From the NCBI GenBank assembly GCA_021234155.1, contig JAJEKV010000057.1:3069821-3133820 (forward strand): a stretch of DNA of 64,000 nucleotides, in the 5' to 3' direction. This DNA is from Isoetes taiwanensis (taxonomy: Eukaryota; Streptophyta; Lycopodiopsida; Isoetales; Isoetaceae). The translations under genes and the position numbers were made by a program. Numbering within the stretch: position 1 is the stretch's first letter; every line of letters begins with the position of its first letter. The notes below the pieces were generated by a model that was not told the origin of the DNA, searched no databases, and worked only from the letters and a program-made list of their open reading frames with translations. Positions 1-10,432 of the stretch are shown in pieces.

Positions 1-1012
1 CCGGCTCTCATACAAATACTCACGAGGGAGATATGATATTGCACTGCTCCGAAGTCACCCTAAAGGATCGAGAGTCCAACGATTTTGTCAAATTAGCGCA
101 AGTGATCGTTGTTAGTCATGAGGACCGTAACCTCTCTATTCAAAGCCGCTAAGCGCCTTTTAGTGTCCTCTAATTCAGTGACCATCTTCTCATACCCATC
201 GGCCGCGGTCTTTTAAGCGAATATTCTCTTGAGGGAGGGTTAGGTTCGACTTCTCTCATTCTCCGGTTGGGCCCGAATATCTACAAGGTCATTCACGGCT
301 CGGCCCATGACTACCCTGCCACCTCAAAAGTTGGAGAGCGTCGGAAACAAGGTATGTAATGGTGACGGGCTCACCATGTGCCCCCCCTCTCGCTATCTTC
401 CGATAACTTGACCCTCTTGGTGCTGCCACTACCGCTTCCTTGCCTCCATTTTCTACTCCCATAATTTTCACGGGCACTCCTTCACAAGCTCGTAGTATAC
501 TTCTTTATCGCGAAACTCTTCTTGAACTCTCCATTGTGGGGTAAATGTCCCTTCACTTGGACATGGCGCTCGACTGCTTTTGCTCGAACCAGAGCAATCC
601 TGCACTCGTGAGCCTTATACTTACCCCTCCTACTAGGCCACTCTCTTTCAAACTCATTCTTGTCCAAATTTGCCATTATGTCTTCGTAATCTGCTCCATG
701 TGGACAATGGCCTGACCCTGACTCGCTGGCTACATTATGCACCTCTGTGATGGTGCAATCCTCCCTCTTCGAAACTTCGTCCATCGCACGCAGCCTTCTT
801 AACTCGGCCGTGCGAAACTCATTCGCTCTTGCATATGCCGCTGCTCTCTCCATCTGCCGAGCAGCTGACATTTCAAGCTCATTCTCCATGTCTTGCAAGA
901 AAGGAGAGGGAGTCCTCAAATTCGTGGGTACCGAAAAATTATGCTGATCCTGCTGCTGCTCCGACGTACCCACATTCTGTGGATGAGATTCTTCGTCTCC
1001 TTCACGAAACAT
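1..1012 (-). pseudogene. Decayed coiled-coil protein, probably transposon-borne
   Basis: Not recognised. The best open stretch is 482-1012, read from an ATG at 1012: 176 codons with a Q-rich polar start (EQQQDQHN), a long charged helix rich in A, E and R, and a basic end. Similar protein-like sequence continues downstream in shifted frames through 289-477 (KIMGVENGGKEAVVAAPRG) to the window edge, where a heptad-like segment (MVTELEDTKRRLAALNRE) is visible. Several stops and frame changes separate these pieces, so this looks like one broken gene cut by the window edge. The composition (coiled coil, basic, no catalytic motif) would suit an accessory or DNA-binding protein of a plant DNA transposon, but that is inference. 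Confidence 0.4.
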
Positions 1013-1443
1013 AATTATAGTGCTAACTTGGATAGATGCGTTGATTGACTTGTGACGGTGTGCTTTGACTTCTTGTCTTTATAATTTTCGTTAGCTGCAA
1101 CATATACGCAAAAATAGGGACTAAGCTATTATACACACAAACAATAATTTCTCAAATAGCATCAAACGCTCGTTTAATCAATTTATTTGGAATATTATAT
1201 AGTACAAGAATGTTTGAATGTGAAATTATGCTCGTGTGTGAATACTCGACAGAATATGCACGCTAAGCGTGACTAGGACCAGCTTGGTCTACTGCGTCGT
1301 CGCCACCCTGGCCAAGTTGAAGAATCTAATCTGATTCCAACTGTGGCCTCGTGCACGGCATTGGAGAGCAATGAAAACTGCTCCGCATAGTGTCAAGTAG
1401 CTGGGCCATATTAAATATTCGTGTTTTGTCTCTCATTGGCGAC
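1013..1443. other. No gene seen
   Basis: AT-rich spacer between two decayed minus-strand coding stretches. I see no conserved reading frame, repeat or regulatory site that I can support. Confidence 0.5.
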
Positions 1444-2934
1444 TCAACGCAATGTTTCAAGTAGTCGCACATTCTTCGATGCTTGCCTTGCTGCTCCAAG
1501 CTTAGGAGTGCTTACTAGCAAAATCAGCCAAGTAGTAGACAATGTAGGCTGCCCCGTGCAAATCAAAGTCAATCCTTGCAGGCACTGTCTTCGAGCCACT
1601 ACCAAAAAAATCATCGTGCATATATGGATGTCCGCCCTTTCCATCTCAATTCTTTTCTTACCCTCGCCATCCAAACCCTTGTAATGCCATCGTTTTACCT
1701 CCACCGTCTCCGCCCGATCAACCTAGATTCACCCCAATCACAAATGCCAATGTATACGGCTGAGGATCAAGACATCCCTTCTCCTTTCCATAATCAAAAT
1801 GGAGCAATATATTGCGGATGCAAGTCCATATGCAAATATCTTTCTTGATGGAGTTTTAAGTAGCCTTTTGCAAAATGACATTGCCAAGTCCCCAACCCTA
1901 GAGGCAACAAATAATTCTTTCTTTTTGCGCCCTCAAGCAACCTCAAGTCCGTCTCTCAACTCGGGGACACTCCTAACTTCTTGAATGCAAGCTCTGCAAA
2001 AGCATTGCTTCCATGACTTGTAAAGAAGGTTGCCAACGAACCTCCATTCCAAAAAGGAAAAATTAACCCTTGTCTTTCTAGGCCGGTTGTGCTACCAATG
2101 CACCGTATTATACACCCGTGCCTAACTTGCATTCCAGACTCTCTCATGTTCTTCAACATAGCTTGCACTAACTTATTGGGATCTATACTTGGGTGAAAAT
2201 TATCATGTTGGAGTTTTACACAATAAGGTTCATCCTTAATAAAACTAGACCCTAAAATATTGCACTTATACACGGCGCCATATGAACCAGAACCAATTCG
2301 TTGTCTGTTTATTATCTGTGATGAATCTACTTTGGCAAACCAAGTTGTCTTGGCATCTGCTCTTCTACGAGCTTCCCACTCCCTATCTGTCTCACCAGGA
2401 CGTTTGGCTTTTATGGTTTGCGCCAACACTTTCTTAACAAGATGAGGGGGTTGATGGGCTTCTTTCTTTAATTTTCTGTTGGTCCACGCCACATTCCATG
2501 TGCTGGCTTTTTCTTTTAGCTCTACCCTCAAGCGAGGACTACTCAAATTTGAAACTTCTGTGATCATATTCCCGGTAGTGCGGCTAATATTACCCACTAT
2601 CCATGTATACCTCTCTTGCTCACACTTTTCGGGCTCTAGATCCATCATTCGAAGTTTAAAAGCCCTCTCGGCATCTTTTACCAAGTCTGCATGGTAGTCT
2701 AGCCATCCTTCCTCACTGTTGGTAATCAATTCCAAATCCTGAGCTGAAGCATTGCACAGCCGTACACAACCAGTTCATAAATTCTGGTCTCAAAGTAGAC
2801 CATGCTTGTTGTGGTCTACTTCTTTTTCTACGCGGCAATGGTGCAGAAGATGACTCAGGTTGCAACTCTGTAGCCTCTGTTTGGGACGCCAATGCCTCTA
2901 CTGGTTGCGACTCTATTTGAGACGTTAATGCCAC
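1444..2934 (-). pseudogene. Protein-kinase-like pseudogene (N-lobe preserved)
   Basis: The main open stretch is 1956-2735 (259 codons). An upstream piece at 2713-2934, starting MALTSQIESQP, joins it after a frame change near 2715-2735. Residues 1-140 of the main stretch are a charged region of unknown type. Residues 147-157 read IGSGSYGAVYK, a glycine-rich ATP-binding loop, and YCVKLQH shortly after supplies the usual beta-3 lysine. A hinge-like LIFPFWNGGSLATFF follows. The frame then stops, and I cannot find the catalytic HRD loop or DFG. The stretch 1444-1704 continues in another frame and may be C-lobe residue, but nothing in it is diagnostic. The charged N-terminal extension is unlike plant receptor kinases. 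A captured or transposon-borne kinase is possible. Confidence 0.5.
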
Positions 2935-4060
2935 ATTTGATTGGGGGTTAACTTATGCTCTCTTTTCTGAAGTCATACTGCTTGTCTTAAGGGATTATCT
3001 AGCTAGCTAGCAAAATGCGACTCCACGATAATGCGCAAATGACAACATCAACACCTACAAGTCAAGCAAAGATAAAACTTTCAATTTAGTGCTTAACACA
3101 TGACGGTAATCAATTTCTTTAACCAGATGAAAACGCTAATTTTAAGCTACTACACTAAGACACTAACATTTTATCATATTACTGGTAAATTTTAACTGGT
3201 TCATAAGTATGTATGTGCAAGGCCAAGGATGGGATAACACACTTGAAAGGACCAAAACACGATTTATGATCTATAGCCCAGCTACTGCCAAAATGCGAGG
3301 CTAGCAAGTTTAAAATGCATTGCACTTATCCCACCCAAGTCACGCTTTTTCAAAAGACAAGACCAATCGAATGCCTACTAAAACAAACGCCAGTTCCTCT
3401 ATTAGTGTCGGACTTTCACCAACAACACTATCATCAGGAACTAGGGAATGTATTAGTAAAACATTCATAACCCTCAATAAGAATACAACACACACCTTTC
3501 AACACCACGTGACCAAGGCCAACAGCCAGGCGAGGGTTATACTTCTTAAAAAAGGGTGACCCTAGTTGCCTCAAACTTCAGCATCACCACCCACCCTCGG
3601 CATGGCGCAAATAAATGCGGCAATACTAGGCAAGGGGCATGCCTCCGTCGTTGGCAATACGAAACCCTAAGGCCACTAAATCTAATTGGTACTAAGGTTG
3701 TCCTTTCAAAGGGAAGGCAACAAAATTTAATATATTTTTGTTTCTTTTTTATTTTTGTCTTGAATTATTATTTTTCTTAAATTATTATTTTTTTTTTCTT
3801 TTTCTAAAATAGGCCAAGCTCAGCCCACAGAACAAGGCACTCACCATCGTTACGCCCCTTACACAGGGGCAACAAAGCAGTGAGGGCCTAAATCAAGGGA
3901 GCCTTGCCTAGCCTAAACTATAAAAAAAACAACAAAAATGTCTAAAAACTAAGGAAAACAAAAAAAAAAAGGTTTTGGGAGGCAAGTTGGAAGGTTTGGC
4001 CTTGAGAAGAATACCCTTCTTTCTTGGTATAAAAAACTGAATCCCCAGCAAAATATATAA
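2935..4060. other. No gene seen; T-rich tracts
   Basis: Low-complexity, AT-rich sequence with poly-T runs near 3740-3805 and a poly-A run near 3958-3970. Short open frames here show no protein-like conservation. Confidence 0.5.
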
Positions 4061-4065
4061 AAAAA

Positions 4066-4335
4066 TTTCGTGTACGCGAAAACATCATGAAAGCGTACGC
4101 GAAAACTTTTTCGCGTACGCGAAACCTGATAAACAGCGTACGCGAACACCGCGCCCGCTTTCAGACGTCTGTGAAATAAACCGGATAGCGTCGTGAAAAA
4201 TTTTTCGCGTCGCGGCTTTCACGGCTTTCGCGTCAGCGAATGTCGAACCTGTCCTTTCGGCCGCTATTACGTATATTTCGCGTGCGAAAATATTTTCGCG
4301 TCTGCGGCTTTCCGCGGGTTTCGCGCGTCGCGAAG
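4066..4335. repeat. Cluster of CpG palindromes (TTCGCGTACGCGAA)
   Basis: Four near-perfect copies of the palindrome TTCGCGTACGCGAA (or its core GCGTACGC) lie at about 4066-4080, 4091-4104, 4110-4124 and 4135-4147. Further decayed CGCG/TTTCGCG words run to about 4335. The cluster stands out in AT-rich DNA. Subterminal repeats of a DNA transposon are a reasonable guess, since transposases often bind such repeated palindromes, but no terminal inverted repeat was identified. Confidence 0.6.
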
Positions 4336-4351
4336 ATTTTTTTCCGTAGGC

Positions 4352-4440
4352 AAGGTTTTTATACGTTAAATACGTATTTTATTAAAAAATACGTATTTTT
4401 TTAACTTTATACGTCAGGAATTTTAATTTTATACGTATAG
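4352..4440. repeat. ATACGTAT palindrome cluster
   Basis: Immediately after the CGCGTACGCG cluster, the words ATACGTAT/ATACGTTA recur several times between T- and A-runs. The two clusters share the TACG core and probably belong to the same repeat structure. Confidence 0.45.
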
Positions 4441-5180
4441 AACCTATCTCTGCACGCCATGGTGTCTAATCAACAACAACATACTAATGTTATGCAATAG
4501 TGACTACATTGTTATCCAAACATAGCATCTCTAGATATATCATCTAATAGGAACGCATAGAAAGTCCATAATATTTTCCTAAAGGCGATGCCACATGAGT
4601 ACAATGTTCCTACAGTCATTCCCCATAAGCAACACAACTTGGTTAGATAACTTATCCAATAAATCCATAAATTTTAACTATGTTAATTTCCAATTTTTTG
4701 GAAATACCCTTAGCTTATGTAATATTCTTATCAGCCCTTTGGGCTCCATGTCGTGATCATGCCCAGAAGCCCCCATAAGATTACTAGACCTTCGATCGGG
4801 TTTCTCCTTTTGTGATTTCCCTCTTTTTCTTGATCGAGCTTTGGGCGCTGGCCTGTGGATGCAAGCCCCACTTGGATCTAGCCTTCTTATTCTCAGTGGA
4901 CAAGAGTATAGATTTCACTGATCTAAGAGCATTCATCCGACAAGGAAATTCTTCAAGAACCTGTAGTAAAACATGCAACATCCTTTCTAACATCACAACA
5001 TTCATCTCCAACTTTGTTCCTATACAAGGCCTCTACACTAGCACATATAAAATACATGTTCTTGGGCCTCACCAACACTTACCGTTTGTCGTTTCACGCC
5101 ATTAGAATCTGGCACTTGTCTTCAAATTTTGCAACTCTAGGCTCTATATGTTGTTAAATGTCCTCTCGTCATGAATTTTG
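4441..5180. other. No gene seen
   Basis: Spacer before the 1.6 kb tandem duplication. The small open frames at about 4784-5105 on both strands overlap each other and show no recognisable protein. Confidence 0.45.
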
Positions 5181-6745
5181 TTGATTTTATCAATATGGTC
5201 TTGCACTATCAAAATTTTCTAACATTGAGAAGCATCAATTCCAATGCACTAGATCATGACTTCATGAAATATCCCGCGAGCTCCATTTTTGGCAATTTTT
5301 TATCATTCTCGTATGACGTTATAGTGTTTACAACATCACAACCTCACTTCACATCCCCAATGATGTGATTAATCTCTTATGGCCTATGACTCAGCTCTAA
5401 TAAGCTCAACGATTTTTTGTCAACTAGGCTGCACTCACCGTCCAACTTAAGTACACAATCTATGACACATCTAAGTTAGGTAGTACCTTAACTCCAGTCG
5501 ACTGCCCTATATATCTACCAAAATTGTCATTCGAACCGTAAATGGTTCTTCGCGTCCTTAGAGACAATTCACATGTAACCATCGCAGGAGAGGGGCCATG
5601 CTTTACCCTGTACAATTTTTTGATGGCTGGTGTTGCTCTCATCGCCAAGTCTGTTTCTTCCAGCCATGGTCACTTCATCTTCTCACAACACTTCCGATAA
5701 CAATTAGTAGCTTCTTACAATGCTTTTGAATGCCACTTTTCTGATGCAATCCTTGGAACAAGAGATCTAACATTTCATTGCAGATTATCAACCAAATATA
5801 CAACAGTCGGCCTTCAACCATTTTTTAAGCATTCTCTCAGAGAGCATGTCTTGCAAACATAGCAGTATTGTGGAGACTATGGTTTTGGCACTACCATTCC
5901 TATCGCAAAGGATACAATTGCCTAAACGCTACATCCGCTTCCACCTCCGAAGGAGAAGACTGTCACCAGATTACAAGAATTCAGCCCCACTTCAGTGAAA
6001 AGGTCTCAATACACTACAAAAATTAAGCTTTCCTAGGTAGGACATCTTTTGTCCCAGTTTTGTCGAATATTTTTTGAAAAACGCTTATGGTTTGACCCCA
6101 AAAGAGATACTTCTTTAAACACTTAAATTTTAGAAATTAGCTCCAAAAAATAGTTCTATCAATATGTTATTTTATGGCACTCTCATTGCTTACACATCTT
6201 TAGACAAACCTATACATTTGGGCTGACGTAGTCCTTCATTGTGTCCAGGATGAGCTTTTGAAAGACATAAGCTATCCATTGCTCTGAGAGGACATTCGAA
6301 GGAAATCTTAAGCTATCCATGGTAAGGAAATGTTAAATTTGATACCGGGACAAGTTATACCAATCTTCACTGCTCCCATTACATATGGTAATGATGGAAT
6401 TTTAATGTCCATTGGAAGCCTTAGCTTATGGAACACATTACAACACGCCCATATGAGTCCTGCTCCTACCACTATACATAGCTAAGTGGGTCCTTCCACC
6501 ACCAACTTTACAACAATACACGACCACTTTCAAAACAAGCCATTGAACCCATGATCTTGGGTATGGCCATTTAAGGTTTTACCCCGGAGCAAAATGCTTT
6601 CAATACCACATCTCCAACTGCTTCTATAGCAAGCTCAAATAAAAAAAAATGAGACAACATTCATCGTCGTTCACAATATAGAATAGGAACATGATCAAGT
6701 GATCAACATACCAAAAGGGCACCAGAAGGAAATAACTTCAAAGAC
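5181..6745. repeat. Tandem 1.6 kb repeat, copy A
   Basis: First of two direct copies that begin TTGATTTT(A/G)TCAATATGG and end near GGGCACC(A/G)GAAGGAA. Relative to copy B it lacks about 60 bp near 5625 and has about 28 extra bp near 6420. A minus-strand frame (5460-5640, core SLRTRRTIYGS) is kept in both copies. Near 6011 the text CACTACAAAAATTAAG resembles the CACTA-type end of En/Spm transposons, and gaaccgta/agacggttc words resemble subterminal repeats of such elements, but no matching opposite end was found. Confidence 0.7.
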
Positions 6746-6795
6746 CCTCCCGTTAACGCACGTGGTTTTGATAGGTTCTACAAGATGACACCCTC

Positions 6796-8413
6796 TTGAT
6801 TTTGTCAATATGGTCTTGCACTATCAAAATTTTCTAACATTGAGAAGCATCAATTCCAATGCACTAGATCATGACTTCATGAAGTATCCTGTGAGCTCCA
6901 GTTTGGCAATTTTTATCATTCCCGTATGACCTTTACAGTGTTTACAACGTCACAAACCCACTTCACGTCCCCAATGATGTGATTAATCTCTTATGGCCTC
7001 TAACTAAGCTCTAATAAATTCAACGATTTTTTATCAACTAAGCTGCACTCACCGTCCAACTTAAATACACAACCTATGACACATCTAAGTTAGGTAGTAC
7101 CTTAACTCCAGTCGATTGCCCTATATATCTACCAAAATCATCCTTAGAACCGTAAATGGTTCTTCGTGTCCTTAGAGACGGTTCACATGCAACCATCGCA
7201 GGAGAGAGGCCATGCTTTACCCTGTACAAATTTTTGATTTGGGCGAGTCTTTTTACATGAGTGCGATGGTTGAGATGGTGCATGTGAATCTAAACTTAAG
7301 CCTTCTTGCTCTCCATCGCCAAGTCTGTTTCTTCCCAACGTGGTCACTTCATCTTCTCACAACACTACCTATAACAATTAGTAGCTTCCTACAATGCTTT
7401 TGAATGCCACTTTTCTGATGCAATCCATGGAACAAGATATCTAACATTTCATTGCAGATTGTCAACCAAATATACAACAGTCGGCCTTCAACCATTTTTA
7501 AGGTTTCTCTCAGAGAGCATGTCTTGCAATCCATAACAGTATTGTGGAGACTATGGTTTTGGCACTACCATTCCTATCACAAAGGATACAATTGCCTAAA
7601 CACTACATCCGCTTCCACCTTCGAAGGAGAAGATTGTCACTAGATTACAAGGATTCAGTCCCACTTCAGTGAAAAGGCCTCAGTACACTATAAAAATTAA
7701 GCTTTCCTAGGTAGGACATCTTTTGTCCCAGTTTTGTCAAATATTTTTGGAAAAAGCTTATGGTTTGACCCCAAAAGAAATACTTCTTTAAACACTTAAA
7801 TTTTAGAAATTAGCTCCAAAAACTAGTTCTATCAATATGTTATTTTATGGCACTCTCATTGCTTGCACATTTATAGACAAACCTATACATTTGGGCTGAC
7901 GTAGTCCTTCATTGTGTCCAGGATGAGCTTTTGAAAGACATATAAGCTATCCATGGCTCTGAGAGGACATTCTAAGAAAATCTTAAGCTATCCATGGTAA
8001 GGAAATGTTAAATTTGATACCGAGACAAATTATACCAATCTTCAGAGCTCCCATTACATATGATGATGATGGAATTTTAATGTCCACTGGAACAACACGC
8101 CCAGATGAGTCCTGCTCCTACCACTATACATAGCTAAGTGGGTCCTTCCGCCACCAACTTTACAACAATACACGACCACTTTCAAAACAAGGCATTGAAC
8201 CCATGACCTTGGGTATGGCCGTTTAAGGTCTTATCTCAGAGCAAAATGCTTTCAATACCACATCTCCAACTGCTTCTATAGCAAGCTCAAATAAAAAAAA
8301 AACGAGACAACATATGGTGGTCAGTGTCGTTCACAATATATATAGAAGATAAGAACATGATCAAGTGATCAACACATCAAAAGGGCACCGGAAGGAAGTT
8401 ACTTCAAAAACCA
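6796..8413. repeat. Tandem 1.6 kb repeat, copy B
   Basis: Second direct copy, offset about 1,615 bp from copy A with about 50 bp of unrelated sequence between. Substitutions and small indels are scattered throughout. The minus-strand frame at about 7078-7240 repeats the copy A peptide (RVKHGLSPAMVACEPSLRTR) with a different N-terminus caused by a 60 bp segment absent from copy A. The CACTA-like word of copy A is altered here to CACTATAAAAATTAAG near 7688. Confidence 0.7.
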
Positions 8414-10266
8414 CCAGTGCTAAGCAATAACAAGGACCATTAATTCCTCCTACCCCACTTGTTCAGATACCTGTTGATACCTTAGGACCTCATGTAGCAG
8501 ACAAACATTCACGTAATTCAACTATTGAAATTGTTGTATCTTTTGGATTCAGCAGTACTCACGCAGCAAGATATAAGGAAACACAAAAGATTTCTAAACG
8601 GATCACTATATAGAATAAAATAGAATAGAGCAAGCAAACAAACAAACGAGAAGATACGAACGCATCATTCTAAAATAATTATATATGCTAAGATAAGATA
8701 AGATAAGAAAGAAAATGAATGTGGAAGCACATGAAAATGGGATCTAAAGAAAAGAGATGATTTTACACTATGTTCTTAGCCAAACAATGTTGGAAGTTTG
8801 TATGGAAAGACGACGTCTCCATAAGGCAATTCTTTGGACGATACAATATATACTACTAATAAAAAAGCCATACATGTCAGGAACATCGGACAGGACATTC
8901 ATGTACTAAATGATAATAATGGACACAATTTAGTTACAAGGGCATAAATGCACATAATTCGGCTATCTATAAGGGTATGAATGCGCACCCCTTTACAACC
9001 AAATTCTAAGACCTAGTGAGGATATGAATGATGGCCACTTATTTGATGGTCAGAAGGGTTCTTAAAAATATGAAGCGGATTCCCCTGCTTTCAAAAAATT
9101 ACTCCAACAAATCAAGAGCAAAACTAAAACCCCTGCAGGCTCTCAAGGAATTACTCCAAATCGAGAGCAAAACTAAAGCACTGTAGAAAACAGTACTCCT
9201 ACAGGACAAAGGAGAAGGGGGTTTGTCTGTCTCAAATCTTCCAAATGTAGCAGAAATATAAAGTTTTCTGCATTTTACTGCGAATCCACAAAAGCTGCAG
9301 CAGACCTCTGAGCAATGCCCTCTCTCTTTCGAATCAGAATAAGCATCCTTGCTTCGCCATTACTGCCCCAAGCTTTGACATGTGTATTATATTTCTTTTA
9401 GCTCTGGACACAGCTTCTAAATCCCATTTTTTAGTAGCAGATCTTCTTCTCTATTGACAATGCCAGATTTGTGTCTACGAATCAACCCAACAGAGGAAAG
9501 CTATGTTGCGCTCTATTTGTGCTAGTACACAGGCTCTGGCACCCCTGCAAGGCCCTTCTGTTTTGTCCAATCACTGTTCTCGAGGATAAATTCTTCTTTA
9601 GAATACTCTCTGCTTTGGCGCCATTGTCTATCATGTGACGGGAGGGAAGAACTAAGCTAGATGTCAATCTTTCTCTGTTACCTTTGATCCCATCCCTGTA
9701 GAACGTACTGTAAACACAACATAGTGCAGAGAGCTTCTGCACAAGCACATTATCCTCCTACTATGCTGGTTAAGTAGCACCGCCCACATCCCCTTTCTAT
9801 CTCCATTCATTCGCTTTTTCTCGTCGGGAATAAAGCTCTGCGCTTCAGTTTTGAACATTACGGTATGAATAAGGGGGCGTTACATTTTTTTCTGCTTCCA
9901 GATCATTGCTGTGTATGGCCATGGTAAAATCTGCAGAGCCTCAAAGTTTGTTGGTTGTCTATAAAATACACGTACTTTAATGTTAGTGCGCTGCAAAGCG
10001 CAGTTCGAGCTTTTGCAGGGCTAGGTGAAATGGGCTCGCCATTCTAAGATTAAACTGCTAGAAGAAGGAATGATGCAAGGAATATAAGTTCTTCGTAGCT
10101 CAAGAATACCTTTGGTTATATTTATTTTGGGTTCAGAAAGCTGAAGCCCACTAAGCTCTTTCTCCAAATGGGGCCAGGAAGACCACAACAGTGATTTGAG
10201 GGCAAAACGCCTCGTAGAAACGTTGTCTTATGCTTCACATTCCATTCGAAAAGCACGTGGAACAGA
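8414..10266. other. Upstream region of the GHR1-like gene; no other gene
   Basis: Intergenic. It contains a short (TAAGA)n run at about 8690-8709 and a TTCTA-type word on the minus strand near 8605-8640 that resembles the tail of the LINE found at 21.5-25.5 kb. The promoter of the GHR1-like gene should lie in the right-hand part, but I cannot pick a TATA box or start site with confidence. Confidence 0.4.
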
Positions 10267-10398
10267 GTAAGCTCTATATCAACTGCATTTTTGTTTGTCC
10301 TTTGTGCTGAGAACTATTTTATAGATTTGTATTCTTGCTTCTGTTAATGCTCTGTATCTAGAATACTCTCAGTTCGCTGAATGTGACTCTGCTTACAG
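10267..10398 (+). other. Probable 5'UTR intron of the GHR1-like gene
   Basis: GTAAGC at 10267 follows AACAGA. A T-rich tract ends in GCTTACAG at 10391-10398, just 35 bp before the first ATG of the receptor gene. The ends fit GT-AG rules and the length (132 bp) suits a plant intron. It is inferred from splice consensus only. Confidence 0.5.
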
Positions 10399-10432
10399 GT
10401 GAAGAATGGTCTTCCATTGAGGAGCTATATTT

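Noticed and set aside
6011-6040. Complete CACTA transposon in the 1.6 kb repeat
   Set aside because: Only one CACTA-like word, no matching inverted end, no three-base duplication and no transposase.
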